DNA of 64,000 nt from Pantoea sp. Lij88. GTDB lineage: Bacteria; Pseudomonadota; Gammaproteobacteria; Enterobacterales; Enterobacteriaceae. The notes under the pieces are model-generated. The model was not told the origin of the DNA and did not search any database. It worked only from the letters and a program-made list of their open reading frames with translations. The position numbers and the translations under genes are program-made. Location: positions 1,116,001 to 1,180,000 of the forward strand of contig NZ_CP118269.1 in assembly GCF_030062155.1 (NCBI RefSeq), written 5' to 3'. Positions 51,224 to 59,411 of this stretch are shown here, one piece after another; within the stretch, counting starts at the first letter, position 1; every line of letters begins with the position of its first letter.

Positions 51224-52252
51224 TTACGGCACCTGAATGTCGGGGATCGCCGACATGCCGACACGTAACTGAGCCAGATGCTGTTGGTCACCATCCAGCA
51301 CAATTTTTACCGGCAGACGCTGAACGACTTTAGTGTAGTTGCCGGTGGCGTTGTCGGGAGCAATCGCCGAAAAAGTTGCGCCGGTGGCCGGTGCGATGCT
51401 GTCCACATGGCCGGTAAAGGTCTCGCCCGGCAGGGCATCCACACTGATTCGCACCCGCTGACCCGGACGCACATCGCTTAACTGCGTCTCAAGGTAGTTA
51501 GCCGTGATGTAGGTTTGCTGCAGCGGCACCACCGCCAGCAGACGGGTTCCGGCTGAAACATATGCGCCAATCCGCACCGAACGCTGACCGACCATGCCGT
51601 CAACGGGAGCCGTAATGCGCGTGTAGGAGAGATTCAGCCTTGCCTGATCGACGCTGGCTTTAGCCGCGGCGACATCCGCCTCAGCTGAACGCACCGCGGC
51701 CTGTAACACACCCACCTGTTTCATGGCCGACGCCAGCGCGGCCTGACTCTGATGCACGGCTGCCAGCGCGGAGCGTTGATTCGAGCTCGCTTTCTGCTGA
51801 TCGTCGGCGGCTACGGTGCCGCTTTTATAGAGGCGGTTATAGCGATCGGCGCTCTGACCGGCATACTGCGCGGAAGCCTGGCTGGCCGCGACGCTGGCTT
51901 TCTGCTGATCAATCACCGACTGCTGCTGTTCAAGCTGGGCCTGGCTGCTCAGCAGTTTCGCCTGACTCACCTGCAGGTCAGCCTCGGCACTCTCCAGCGC
52001 AACACGGTAGTCACGGTCGTCCAGCGTTGCCAACAGCTGGCCCGCTTTGACCTGCTGATTATCCTGCACCTGCACGTTGCTGATGTAACCGGAGACTTTC
52101 GGCGCCACCAGGGTGTAATCCGCGTTAACGTAAGCATCGTTGGTACGGTGATCGTTGCCGGTCATCATTGACCAGACTGCAAAGGCGATGGCCAGTAACA
52201 CCAGCAGCAGCACACTCAGCAGCAGGGTTCTTCTCATTTCGAAAGCACGCAT
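51224..52252 (-). CDS. HlyD/EmrA-type membrane fusion protein
   Basis: A 342-residue periplasmic adaptor of a tripartite efflux pump. N-terminal anchor helix at ~9-28, then biotinyl-lipoyl halves (NDAYVNADYTLVAPKVSGYISNVQVQDNQQVKAG and TRITAPVDGMVGQRSV). A long alpha-helical hairpin rich in A, Q and S (~75-190) and a beta-barrel domain (VRPGQRVRISVDALPGETFTGHVDSIAP) complete it. It follows the DHA2 transporter by 2 bp, so the pair forms one pump that would need TolC. Substrate unknown. Confidence 0.88.
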   Translation of the reverse strand: MRAFEMRRTLLLSVLLLVLLAIAFAVWSMMTGNDHRTNDAYVNADYTLVAPKVSGYISNVQVQDNQQVKAGQLLATLDDRDYRVALESAEADLQVSQAKLLSSQAQLEQQQSVIDQQKASVAASQASAQYAGQSADRYNRLYKSGTVAADDQQKASSNQRSALAAVHQSQAALASAMKQVGVLQAAVRSAEADVAAAKASVDQARLNLSYTRITAPVDGMVGQRSVRIGAYVSAGTRLLAVVPLQQTYITANYLETQLSDVRPGQRVRISVDALPGETFTGHVDSIAPATGATFSAIAPDNATGNYTKVVQRLPVKIVLDGDQQHLAQLRVGMSAIPDIQVP

Positions 52253-52254
52253 AT

Positions 52255-53853
52255 TCAGTTATTCCGGGAAGGGTTTTGAATCAAAGTTTGAGGCGGCCAG
52301 ACCCGTTTGGGCAGGATGGCGGTAAGCAATAACAGGCAGGCGGCAAAGCCGGTCAGCATCAGCCAGCTGTCACTCAGACTCAGCACCGTGGCCTGATGCC
52401 GCACCAGCGTGGCGAATCCGCTGAGATTATCGCTGGCGCTGATGCTGCCATCCGGCAACAGCGGCAAACTGCGGCTGGCCTGATCGGCCGTCGGCGCGGT
52501 CATCAGCCAGCTGCGACTGGCGGCCTGATTAATCAGGATACTGGAGTGAAACTGCTCGCGATGGGAGAGGAAAACCTCAACCAGCGTGGAGGCGGCGATG
52601 CTGGAGAAGCCGCGTACCGTATTAAACATCGCCGAGGCAAACGGGCCTTCTGGCGGGGCGACAACGCTGGTGGCACTCATCAGGATCGGCAGAATAATCA
52701 TCGGCTGGCCGAACGCCTGCAGGATCTGCAGCAGCCAGAAATTCTGTCGTGCCCAGTCACTGGTGATCTGCGTGCCCAGCAGACAGGAGGTCACCAGCAG
52801 GCCGACGCCCGCCGTGAGCATCCAGCGGCAGTCAATCCAGCGAATATTCAGCAGAGCTGCAATTAGCGGCGCAATCAGCAGTTGCGGCAGGCCCACCGCC
52901 AGCGCCAGCGGGGCAAACTCAAGGGTGCGAAAGCCGCTGACCTGCGCAAAATAGGCCGACGGCAGCGCGGAACCCGAAAGCCCCAGGATAAGCACACAGG
53001 CCAGCCCGAGCAGACCGTGCGCCAGATTTGGTCGCCGGAGCATCTGCAATTTAAACAGCGGCAGCGGGTGAAACCACTCATTGATCAGGAACACCAGCAG
53101 CAGCGGCAGCGCGGCCAGCAGCATACCGGCGATCAGTGGGGAGTTCAGCCAGTCCAGGCGCTCACCCTGGGTCAATACCAGAACCAGCAGTGCGACAGCA
53201 CTGCAGCCGGTCACCATGCCGAACAGATCGATCTGCTGAAAGCGTTCCGGACGCAGCGGGTCCTGCGGTATCCCCCAGCTAATCAGCACCATTGCAATCA
53301 GCATGCCGGGCACTACCTGCCAGAACACCATCATCCAGCTGACATGGTCTGTCCACAGTGAGGCCAGCGAGGCCGCCATGTTGGGGCCAAACGTCGCGGT
53401 CAGGGCATAGCCCGCCAGGCCAAACAGCTTAAAGGGCGGGGGCAGAAAGCGCAGGGCGACGGTCATCAGCATCGGCGGCAGTGCGCCACCAAACAGGCCC
53501 TGCAGCACGCGCAGGCTGATAAACAGCGTTGGGTCCGGCACCAGCGGCAGCAGAATGCCGGTCAGCATAAATCCCGCCGACACGCCGAGCGTAAAACGCC
53601 GCAGCGACAGGGTGACGGCGAACCAGGGCGCGATCATCATAGCGGCGACTTCGGCCGCCTGATAACCGGAGATAATCCAGCTACCCTGATCGAAACCGAT
53701 GCCGATCGCGGCACGGATATCGGCCAGTGCGATATCACTGACGCGATCGTTCAGCCCGGAGGTCAGCGCAGCAATGAGCACGCCGACCAGGCCCAGGGCC
53801 AGTCGCAATGTAAAAGGATGAGGGGCCGGCGCGGCGGCTGGCTTGGCGTTCAT
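52255..53853 (-). CDS. MFS transporter, DHA2 (EmrB-like) family
   Basis: A 532-residue proton antiporter, probably with 14 helices. LADIRAAIGIGFDQGSWIISGYQAAEVAAM is the helix 1-2 region typical of EmrB-like proteins, and RVLQGLFGGALPPMLMTVALRF is the antiporter motif region. MFNTVRGFSSIAASTLVEVFLSHREQFH lies near the C-terminus. It exports unknown compounds together with the downstream HlyD-type protein. It is divergent from an IclR regulator, with two near-identical 19-bp boxes in the 149-bp gap. Confidence 0.88.
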   Translation of the reverse strand: MNAKPAAAPAPHPFTLRLALGLVGVLIAALTSGLNDRVSDIALADIRAAIGIGFDQGSWIISGYQAAEVAAMMIAPWFAVTLSLRRFTLGVSAGFMLTGILLPLVPDPTLFISLRVLQGLFGGALPPMLMTVALRFLPPPFKLFGLAGYALTATFGPNMAASLASLWTDHVSWMMVFWQVVPGMLIAMVLISWGIPQDPLRPERFQQIDLFGMVTGCSAVALLVLVLTQGERLDWLNSPLIAGMLLAALPLLLVFLINEWFHPLPLFKLQMLRRPNLAHGLLGLACVLILGLSGSALPSAYFAQVSGFRTLEFAPLALAVGLPQLLIAPLIAALLNIRWIDCRWMLTAGVGLLVTSCLLGTQITSDWARQNFWLLQILQAFGQPMIILPILMSATSVVAPPEGPFASAMFNTVRGFSSIAASTLVEVFLSHREQFHSSILINQAASRSWLMTAPTADQASRSLPLLPDGSISASDNLSGFATLVRHQATVLSLSDSWLMLTGFAACLLLLTAILPKRVWPPQTLIQNPSRNN

Positions 53854-53881
53854 TGCAGGCGATCTCGTTATTATGATGCAG

Positions 53882-53902
53882 TGTACTGCGATGTGATACA
53901 GG
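53882..53902. promoter_or_regulatory. Operator-like box 1 in the DHA2/IclR divergent promoter
   Basis: Box TGTACTGCGATGTGATACA followed by GG. It matches box 2 with three differences over 21 bp. The outer TGTA/TACA arms make each box a dyad. Confidence 0.6.
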
Positions 53903-53926
53903 ACGTAATATTACATCCCGGTATGC

Positions 53927-53947
53927 TGTATTGCAATGTGGTACAGG
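53927..53947. promoter_or_regulatory. Operator-like box 2 in the DHA2/IclR divergent promoter
   Basis: Box TGTATTGCAATGTGGTACA followed by GG, centred 45 bp (about four helical turns) from box 1. Between them lies a small GTAATATTAC palindrome at 53905-53914. Confidence 0.6.
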
Positions 53948-54002
53948 CTGTAAAAAGTGCGGCATTCGCGCTACAGTAAGGCAGCTCAAACAGGACGACG
54001 CT

Positions 54003-54788
54003 ATGGCACATCAACCCTCCAGCCGCGAGGAGGAAAAAACGGGCGGCATTCAGGTCATCGCCCGTGCGGCAAAAATTCTTAATGCGCTGGGCGAACAGCC
54101 GGGCGGCATGAGCCTCGGCGAGATTGCTCAGGCGGTGGAACTGCCCCGTTCAACGGTGCAGCGCATTGTCGCCGCACTCGACAGCGCTGAACTGGTGCGC
54201 AGCAGCGGGGCGGGTGGACTGCGACTGGGGCCGGCCCTGTTAAAGCTGATCTCCAGCGTCCACACCGACGTGGTCGATCTGGTCAGTCCGCTGCTGGAAA
54301 AACTCTCTTCCGACACTAATGAAACGGTCTCGCTGGCGCGCGCCAGCGGCAGCCAACTGGCGATTATTCACCACGTTGTGGCGTCGCGGGAGCTTCGTGT
54401 GGTTCCGCATATGGGACTCAATCTGCCGCTCTACAGCACCTCCGGTGGACGGGCGTTGCTGGCGCTGGAGTGTGAAAAAGATGTGCGAACCATCGTCGGC
54501 GACGCCTGGCAGGAGTTAACCGATATGACGGTGAAAACGCTGCCGCAGTTGCTGCAACTTATCAGGGAAGTGCGCGAAACCGGTATCGCCGTGGATCGCG
54601 GTGAAACGCTGGAAGGTATCTCTACCATGGCGTTTGCGCTGGATACGCTGTTTGGTCGCTTTTCTGTCTCTTTGCTGGTGCCCTCTGCACGTTTTCTTCG
54701 ACACGAAGCCCGTTTTCGTGACGAGATGCTGAAGTGCAAAGAGGCGCTGGTGCGTGAAATCGGCAAAGTCGCCGCGATTGAAGGATAA
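54003..54788 (+). CDS. IclR-family transcriptional regulator
   Basis: A 261-residue regulator: winged HTH (~18-80; RAAKILNALGEQPGGMSLGEIAQAVELPRSTVQRIVAAL) and an IclR effector-binding domain (~95-255; LPLYSTSGGRALLA ... GIAVDRGETLEGISTMA). ATG 54003 is preferred over the longer frame from 53931: it has AGGA upstream and leaves box 2 outside the coding region. It is divergent from the efflux pair, which it probably controls, and 7 bp upstream of a universal stress protein gene. The effector is unknown, perhaps an aromatic compound as in many IclR proteins. Confidence 0.87.
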   Translation: MAHQPSSREEEKTGGIQVIARAAKILNALGEQPGGMSLGEIAQAVELPRSTVQRIVAALDSAELVRSSGAGGLRLGPALLKLISSVHTDVVDLVSPLLEKLSSDTNETVSLARASGSQLAIIHHVVASRELRVVPHMGLNLPLYSTSGGRALLALECEKDVRTIVGDAWQELTDMTVKTLPQLLQLIREVRETGIAVDRGETLEGISTMAFALDTLFGRFSVSLLVPSARFLRHEARFRDEMLKCKEALVREIGKVAAIEG

Positions 54789-54795
54789 GCATCTG

Positions 54796-55248
54796 ATGAA
54801 AACCCTGCTGATGGCCATTGACCACTCTCCGGTCGCGGAGAAAGTGGTTGCCTTAACGATTGAAGAAGCGCTGGCGCATCGCGCCGATGTCGTCGTGCTC
54901 TGCTGTGTCGATCCTGCCTACTCGTCCTGTAATCAGCCGATGGAAATCGATGCGGGTGAAGACCCGGCCGATTTTGTGGCGGCGCAGGATGAGCAGAATA
55001 CGGCGGAAATGGTGGTGCGCCATGCACTGGCCCCGTTACTGCGCGCGGGCATTAATGCGCGCGGCATGATTCTGGCGGGTGACGCCGCAGATACCATCGT
55101 TGCCCAGTCGCAACAGCTTAAGGCCAGCATGATTATCATGGGACGCCGACATCTCTCTTCGTTTAATCGGCTGTTAAAAGGCTCGGTCAGCGCGTCGGTT
55201 ATCGAGCGTGCTCACTGTCCTGTGCTGATCGATGTGCGTAAGGATTAA
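54796..55248 (+). CDS. Universal stress protein (UspA family)
   Basis: A 150-residue Usp domain: MKTLLMAIDHSPVAEKVVALTIEEALAHRAD at the start and a nucleotide-binding loop IIMGRRHLSSFNRLLKGSVSASVIERAHCPVLI (G-x2-G-x9-G-S pattern, with R-R in place of the first small residues). Such proteins bind ATP or act as stress chaperones. It lies 7 bp after the IclR gene and 9 bp before a membrane protein gene, so all three are likely one operon. Confidence 0.85.
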   Translation: MKTLLMAIDHSPVAEKVVALTIEEALAHRADVVVLCCVDPAYSSCNQPMEIDAGEDPADFVAAQDEQNTAEMVVRHALAPLLRAGINARGMILAGDAADTIVAQSQQLKASMIIMGRRHLSSFNRLLKGSVSASVIERAHCPVLIDVRKD

Positions 55249-55257
55249 CCCCGCAGC

Positions 55258-56064
55258 ATGAATTCTCTGCTTTTTATTACGCTGGCCGCCTTTGCGCTGC
55301 TGGCGCTCATCGTCATTGTGCTGATCAAAACGACCCGGCTGCGTTTATGGCAGGGGCTGATCCTCTTTCTGCTGCCACTGATACTGGCGAATCTGCTCTG
55401 GTTCAGCTGGGTCGCGCCGCATCAGTTGCAGGCCACGCAGCGTGAGCAGGCGGTGAATCAACTGGCAAAGATGCCGGGCTATCGGGTGCTGCAGACTCAG
55501 GAACCGGCGTTATGGCTGTTGCTGACCCAGGAGCTGACCCGTCGAATCCGCGAAGGGGAACCCGCAGATAAAGCGACGGGTGAACTGCGTGGCTGGCTGA
55601 TTGAGGTCATTAACCAACGGCTGATGCGTGGAACGGATGCGGCGGTGGTTAACTATATCGGCGTCTCGGTGGAAGAGATGCGCGCGCTGAACCAGATCGA
55701 TCCGGGTCTCTGCTTTCGATATCTCTATCCGCAGGTGAGTGGTGGCATCAATCTGCTGACCACACTCCCTGCGTCGCTGAATCATAAAGAGGCAGAGGCC
55801 ATGGAGCAGCTGCTGCTCAACAGTCCTCCGCCCGAACAGCCACTCGATAAGACGCAGGCGCAGGATGATCTGCAGGAGATCGTCGGCCGACTCTATCTCA
55901 GGTGGGGCGATAAGCTGCAGCAGCTGAATATGCCTGCCGATACGGCGGTTGATCGCTCTTCGCTGTGTGCCATGTCGATCGATCTCTATAGTGCCATTCT
56001 GGCATTACCTGACAAGCGCGCCGCTAACCTCTTACGTAGAATGGTCGCAATGACAGGCCAGTAA
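55258..56064 (+). CDS. Membrane protein of unknown function
   Basis: A 268-residue protein I do not recognise. Two N-terminal helices (~3-24 and ~31-50, ILFLLPLILANLLWFSWVAP) are followed by a ~215-residue soluble region. That region has a Leu-rich helical start (LLLTQELTRRIREGEPADKATGELRGWLIEVINQRL) and one conserved-looking Cys pair (DPGLCFRYLYP, RSSLCAMSIDLY). It is co-transcribed with the IclR and Usp genes and followed by a terminator. No enzymatic motif was seen. Confidence 0.75.
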   Translation: MNSLLFITLAAFALLALIVIVLIKTTRLRLWQGLILFLLPLILANLLWFSWVAPHQLQATQREQAVNQLAKMPGYRVLQTQEPALWLLLTQELTRRIREGEPADKATGELRGWLIEVINQRLMRGTDAAVVNYIGVSVEEMRALNQIDPGLCFRYLYPQVSGGINLLTTLPASLNHKEAEAMEQLLLNSPPPEQPLDKTQAQDDLQEIVGRLYLRWGDKLQQLNMPADTAVDRSSLCAMSIDLYSAILALPDKRAANLLRRMVAMTGQ

Positions 56065-56074
56065 GTCAGCGCTC

Positions 56075-56096
56075 AGCGGGCGAAAAAAAGCCCGCT
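56075..56096 (+). terminator. Terminator of the IclR-usp operon
   Basis: 7-bp stem AGCGGGC/GCCCGCT around an A-rich 8-nt loop, 11 bp after the membrane protein gene. No T-run follows the stem. Confidence 0.6.
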
Positions 56097-56335
56097 AAGC
56101 GCGGGCAGGGAAGAGAGAGGAACAGATTTCTTATTTTTGGCATTTCCTGGTGTGGTGCAGTCTTCATTTCGTTCGGTCTGAATACATCCTGTCATCTCTG
56201 GCACGATAGTGATAGCCGTTTAATCGTATTACATTAATCGGTGAAAGCTTCTCAAGTTTTGATTTTTCGCGCATTAATCCTATGGATGCGTGACTGGCTG
56301 CGTCATAAACTGCGCGGCAACGTGAGGATAACTAA

Positions 56336-56617
56336 ATGAAAAAACTAATTACCGGCGCAGTGGCGCTGATCCTGCTGAGTGGATGTACTGCCAGCAAACC
56401 CGGGGCATTTGAACGCGTTGATGAAGATCCAGACTCAAATACTGTGCAGTACCGTTTTGACCCGCAAAAGGTCAATCGTGATGCAATGGATATTGATCTG
56501 GCGAATTACTGCAGCAGTAAAGGATTTGATAAAGTCGAGGCGTTGCCTGCGCAGGAGAGTCATATTCCGGGACTGAAGAAAGCCTGGTTCCAGTGTAATT
56601 ACGCGCTGAAAAGCTAA
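56336..56617 (+). CDS. Small lipoprotein
   Basis: A 93-residue lipoprotein: signal MKKLITGAVALILLSGC with the acylated Cys17. The mature part of ~77 residues has two further Cys (ANYCSSKGFDK, AWFQCNYALKS) that could form a disulfide. Family not recognised. GAGGATAACTAA precedes the start. A perfect-palindrome terminator follows directly. The 271-bp stretch upstream (56065-56335) shows only the operon terminator and an AT-rich promoter-like region. Confidence 0.78.
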   Translation: MKKLITGAVALILLSGCTASKPGAFERVDEDPDSNTVQYRFDPQKVNRDAMDIDLANYCSSKGFDKVEALPAQESHIPGLKKAWFQCNYALKS

Positions 56618-56624
56618 ATAAAAC

Positions 56625-56646
56625 GGGCGGGATAATTATCCCGCCC
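56625..56646. terminator. Terminator after the small lipoprotein
   Basis: Perfect 22-bp palindrome with arms GGGCGGGATAA/TTATCCCGCCC, 8 bp after the stop, between two convergent lipoprotein genes. Confidence 0.78.
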
Positions 56647-56692
56647 TTAAAGTTTACTGCTTTTATTTTATGCTGTGTGACATCTTTGCCCG

Positions 56693-56866
56693 TCAGTGGC
56701 GATGGTGACCGCCATGATACCCACCGTGATAACCTCCATAGTAGTCTCCATGATATCCGCCGCCACCTCCGCGGTGCCAGCCATTGTCGTGTCTGGGGCT
56801 GATGATACAACCGCTTAATAACGTCATCAGCGCAACCACCGAAGCGACTTTAATTAATCTCTTCAT
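56693..56866 (-). CDS. Gly/His/Tyr-rich small lipoprotein
   Basis: A 57-residue protein with a lipoprotein signal (MKRLIKVASVVALMTLLSGC, acylated Cys20). The mature tail is almost entirely Gly, His and Tyr (GGGGGYHGDYYGG, then YHGG repeats, HHRH at the end). GGAG lies 9 nt upstream of the ATG. The signal peptide and lipobox are strong evidence that it is real. The histidine-rich tail suggests metal binding or surface display, which is inference. Family not recognised. Confidence 0.75.
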   Translation of the reverse strand: MKRLIKVASVVALMTLLSGCIISPRHDNGWHRGGGGGYHGDYYGGYHGGYHGGHHRH

Positions 56867-57061
56867 CGGAAGCTTCTCCTCTTTTCCAATGACTACGACG
56901 TTACGCTGGAAAAGTGGAGTGAAGATGCAGGCTTTGTAGAGTTATTTAGGAAGATATGACGGAATATTTCAGGATGCTGAATTTTACAGCAGAGGGAATT
57001 AAATAAATCGGAATGAACTGAATATTAAATACTATCGAAGAGAATAGTCTCAAAATCAAGC

Positions 57062-57080
57062 GAAAATAATTCTCATTTGA
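57062..57080 (+). promoter_or_regulatory. Possible Fur box upstream of the SMP-30 gene
   Basis: GAAAATAATTCTCATTTGA agrees with the 19-bp Fur consensus at about 12 positions and lies 50 bp before the gene in an AT-rich promoter area. Weak evidence in such AT-rich DNA. Confidence 0.3.
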
Positions 57081-57129
57081 AAGTTTTTACCACTACATTA
57101 TTAGCATGTCAGTTCAATGGGAGAAAAAC

Positions 57130-58005
57130 ATGGCGCATGACGTGAAAAATATTCTGGCTTTACAGGCTGAACTGGGCGAATGCCCGCTCTGGTCTGTCGA
57201 AGAGCAGGTGCTCTACTGTGTCGATATCCTGGCACCGGCGATTCACCGTTTTGATCCGGTCAGCGGCGAACTGCAGACCTTCCCGCAGGCGGAAGAGGTG
57301 GGATGCATCGGTCTGCGTGAGCAGGGCGGGCTGATCGCCGCATTACGTGGCGGTGTCTGGCTGCTGGATGCACAGGGTAAACCTGAGAAGAAAATCGCAG
57401 AGAATCCGGGAGTAGCCGCGCAAAGCCGCTTTAATGATGGCCGCGTCGATCCCTGGGGTAACTTCTGGTGCGGCAGCCTGTGGGAACCGCAGGACAAAAA
57501 TGGCGGGCTGCTGTGCCGCGTGACGCCGGACCTGAAACTGGAGGTGAAAGCGCGCGACATTAAAATTTCCAACGGACTGGCATTCTCTCCCGACCGGCGC
57601 TGGATGTATCACAGCGACACGCCGAATGAGGCGCTCTATCGTTATCCGTTAAATGAGCAGGGTGAACCGGGCGAACGCACCCTGTTCCGCCGCTTCGACG
57701 CGAAAGGGGGATTACCGGATGGTGCCGCAGTGGATAGTGAAGGCTTTTACTGGTCAGCACAGTTTGATGGCGGACGCGTGGTGCGTATCGATCCGCAGAG
57801 CAGCGAAATCGTGGATGAGATCCTGCTGCCGGTGAAGTGGCCAACCATGGTGGCCTTTGGCGGTGCCGATCTTAAAACGCTGTTCATCACCAGTTCACGC
57901 GAAGATCGTACCGAAGAGGAGCTGGCGCGCTATCCACAATCTGGCGATATCTTTGCCGTGGATGTCGCGGTAGCGGGAATGGCCGAGCCGCGATTCCGCG
58001 GCTAA
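57130..58005 (+). CDS. SMP-30/gluconolactonase family hydrolase
   Basis: A 291-residue six-bladed beta-propeller. Metal-site residues are visible in AELGECPLWSVEEQVLYCVDI (Glu), SRFNDGRVDPWGNFWCGSL (Asn/Asp), ISNGLAFSPDRRWMYHSDT (Asn) and GLPDGAAVDSEGFYWSAQFDGGRVV (Asp). Relatives hydrolyse sugar lactones (gluconolactone, arabinonolactone, galactonolactone). ATG 57130 has GGGAG 8 nt upstream and is preferred over ATG 57106. No sugar dehydrogenase gene adjoins it, so the substrate is open. Confidence 0.87.
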   Translation: MAHDVKNILALQAELGECPLWSVEEQVLYCVDILAPAIHRFDPVSGELQTFPQAEEVGCIGLREQGGLIAALRGGVWLLDAQGKPEKKIAENPGVAAQSRFNDGRVDPWGNFWCGSLWEPQDKNGGLLCRVTPDLKLEVKARDIKISNGLAFSPDRRWMYHSDTPNEALYRYPLNEQGEPGERTLFRRFDAKGGLPDGAAVDSEGFYWSAQFDGGRVVRIDPQSSEIVDEILLPVKWPTMVAFGGADLKTLFITSSREDRTEEELARYPQSGDIFAVDVAVAGMAEPRFRG

Positions 58006-58010
58006 ACGTA

Positions 58011-58036
58011 AACGGGCCGCTTAATCGCGGCCCGTT
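58011..58036. terminator. Hairpin between the SMP-30 gene and yhjX
   Basis: Perfect 10-bp stem AACGGGCCGC/GCGGCCCGTT with a 6-nt loop between convergent genes. Confidence 0.78.
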
Positions 58037-58053
58037 GTATTTGTCGGTCAGTA

Positions 58054-59280
58054 TTAATGGCGTTGCAACACCGGTTCTGCCGTGACGGAGCTCTGCGGCA
58101 GGCGGATGGTGAGTGACAGGAACAGGGAAAGTACCAGCAGTGTCATAATCAGGCTGAAGGTGACGGTGAAGCCCCCAAACAGCGAGGCGACCAGCGAGCC
58201 CAGCACGCTACCGATACCAAAGCCGAGATAAAGCAGGCCATAGTTTTTTGTCAGGTTGTTGAGGCCAAAGAAGTCACTGACCAGCGACGGGAATACTGTG
58301 ATGGTGCCGCCAAAGCTGAAGGCGACACAGGCGAGTGACAGGAAGAAGGTCATCTCATTCATCCGGGTAAACAGCAGCACGCTCATTCCGATCAGCGACA
58401 CGATTTGCGCCAGTGAAATGACTCTGATGCGCATCATTTTGTCAGAGAGCACGCCCAGCACCAGCCGACCGCTCAGATTGGCAATCGCGATGACCGTTAC
58501 CGCGCTGGCAGCAGTCTGCGTGGAGAGGTGCACCAGCCCTTCGCCGATATCTTTCGCAACGCCTATCACATAGAGGCCGCTCATGCAGGCGGTCAGGAAC
58601 ATCAGCGCCAGCATCCAGTACTGCGGCAGTCGCACCGACTGTGCCAGCGTGTAATCCCGCGCATTCTGCTGGCCCTGCGTAGCAGCTCCGTTCTGCTGCA
58701 GTGGCGTTTCACGCATCAGCAGCGCACCGAGGATGATCATCGACATCGCCAGCACGCCCCAGATCATAAAGGTCTGCTCCAGACCGACCGTCGCCAGCAG
58801 CGCCCCGCAGATAAATTTGAACCCCAGGCTGCCCAGACCGTATGCGCCAATCGCACAGGCAGAGATCATCCCTTTGCGCTCCGGGAACCACTTCACGCAG
58901 TTTGACAGCGTCATCAGGTAACCCGCGCCATCGGCCAGACCCACCAGCAGGCCGGCACTGAAATAAAGCATCATCAGGTTATTCGCATGGGCGGTGAGCC
59001 AGAAACCCAGCGCCATCAACACACCCGCACCGATAGTGACGCGGCGTACTCCAAAACGTTCCTGTAATTTCCCGGCCAGCGAAGAGGCGATAGCCAGACC
59101 TAAACTCAGCAGGCCAAAAGAAAAAGCGACCTGACTGACGGGGGCATCCAGCTTCTGCGACAGCTGGCCGTTAAACAAACTCCATGTGTAGACTGACCCC
59201 AGCGCGAACTGAGTGATTACCGTGCCGAACAATGTAAGCCAGCGGGAACGCTGGTAAGAAGCCTGTTGAGTCTGGTTCAT
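58054..59280 (-). CDS. yhjX: YhjX, MFS transporter of the OFA family
   Basis: A 408-residue transporter with 12 helices (E. coli YhjX 402). Near-identical blocks include TLFGTVITQFALGSVYTWSLFNG, DAPVSQVAFSFGLLSLGLAI, DGAGYLMTLSNCVKWFPERKGM and FGGTITVFPSLVSDFFGLNNL. E. coli YhjX has been proposed to carry pyruvate and is the main target of YpdA/YpdB. A tandem YpdB-type motif lies 101 bp upstream of this start, and ypdAB is encoded about 10 kb away in the same window. Confidence 0.93.
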   Translation of the reverse strand: MNQTQQASYQRSRWLTLFGTVITQFALGSVYTWSLFNGQLSQKLDAPVSQVAFSFGLLSLGLAIASSLAGKLQERFGVRRVTIGAGVLMALGFWLTAHANNLMMLYFSAGLLVGLADGAGYLMTLSNCVKWFPERKGMISACAIGAYGLGSLGFKFICGALLATVGLEQTFMIWGVLAMSMIILGALLMRETPLQQNGAATQGQQNARDYTLAQSVRLPQYWMLALMFLTACMSGLYVIGVAKDIGEGLVHLSTQTAASAVTVIAIANLSGRLVLGVLSDKMMRIRVISLAQIVSLIGMSVLLFTRMNEMTFFLSLACVAFSFGGTITVFPSLVSDFFGLNNLTKNYGLLYLGFGIGSVLGSLVASLFGGFTVTFSLIMTLLVLSLFLSLTIRLPQSSVTAEPVLQRH

Positions 59281-59380
59281 GATTTTTCTCTCCCGTCAGG
59301 GGAATCTGGAAACTGCAGTCAGAATAAAACAGTGATTCGCGCGCGTGAGCAGTAAAGGCATGAACGGAACGGATCAGGGA

Positions 59381-59411
59381 ATGAAATGCCATTCAGGCGG
59401 TATGAATGGCA
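59381..59411 (-). promoter_or_regulatory. YpdB (PyrR) tandem binding motif upstream of yhjX
   Basis: Minus strand: TGCCATTCAT (59411-59402), an 11-nt gap, then GGCATTTCAT (59390-59381). The E. coli YpdB site at yhjX is a direct repeat GGCATTTCAT-N11-GGCATTTCAT. The proximal copy here matches 10 of 10 and the distal copy 7 of 10, with the exact spacing. Confidence 0.82.
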
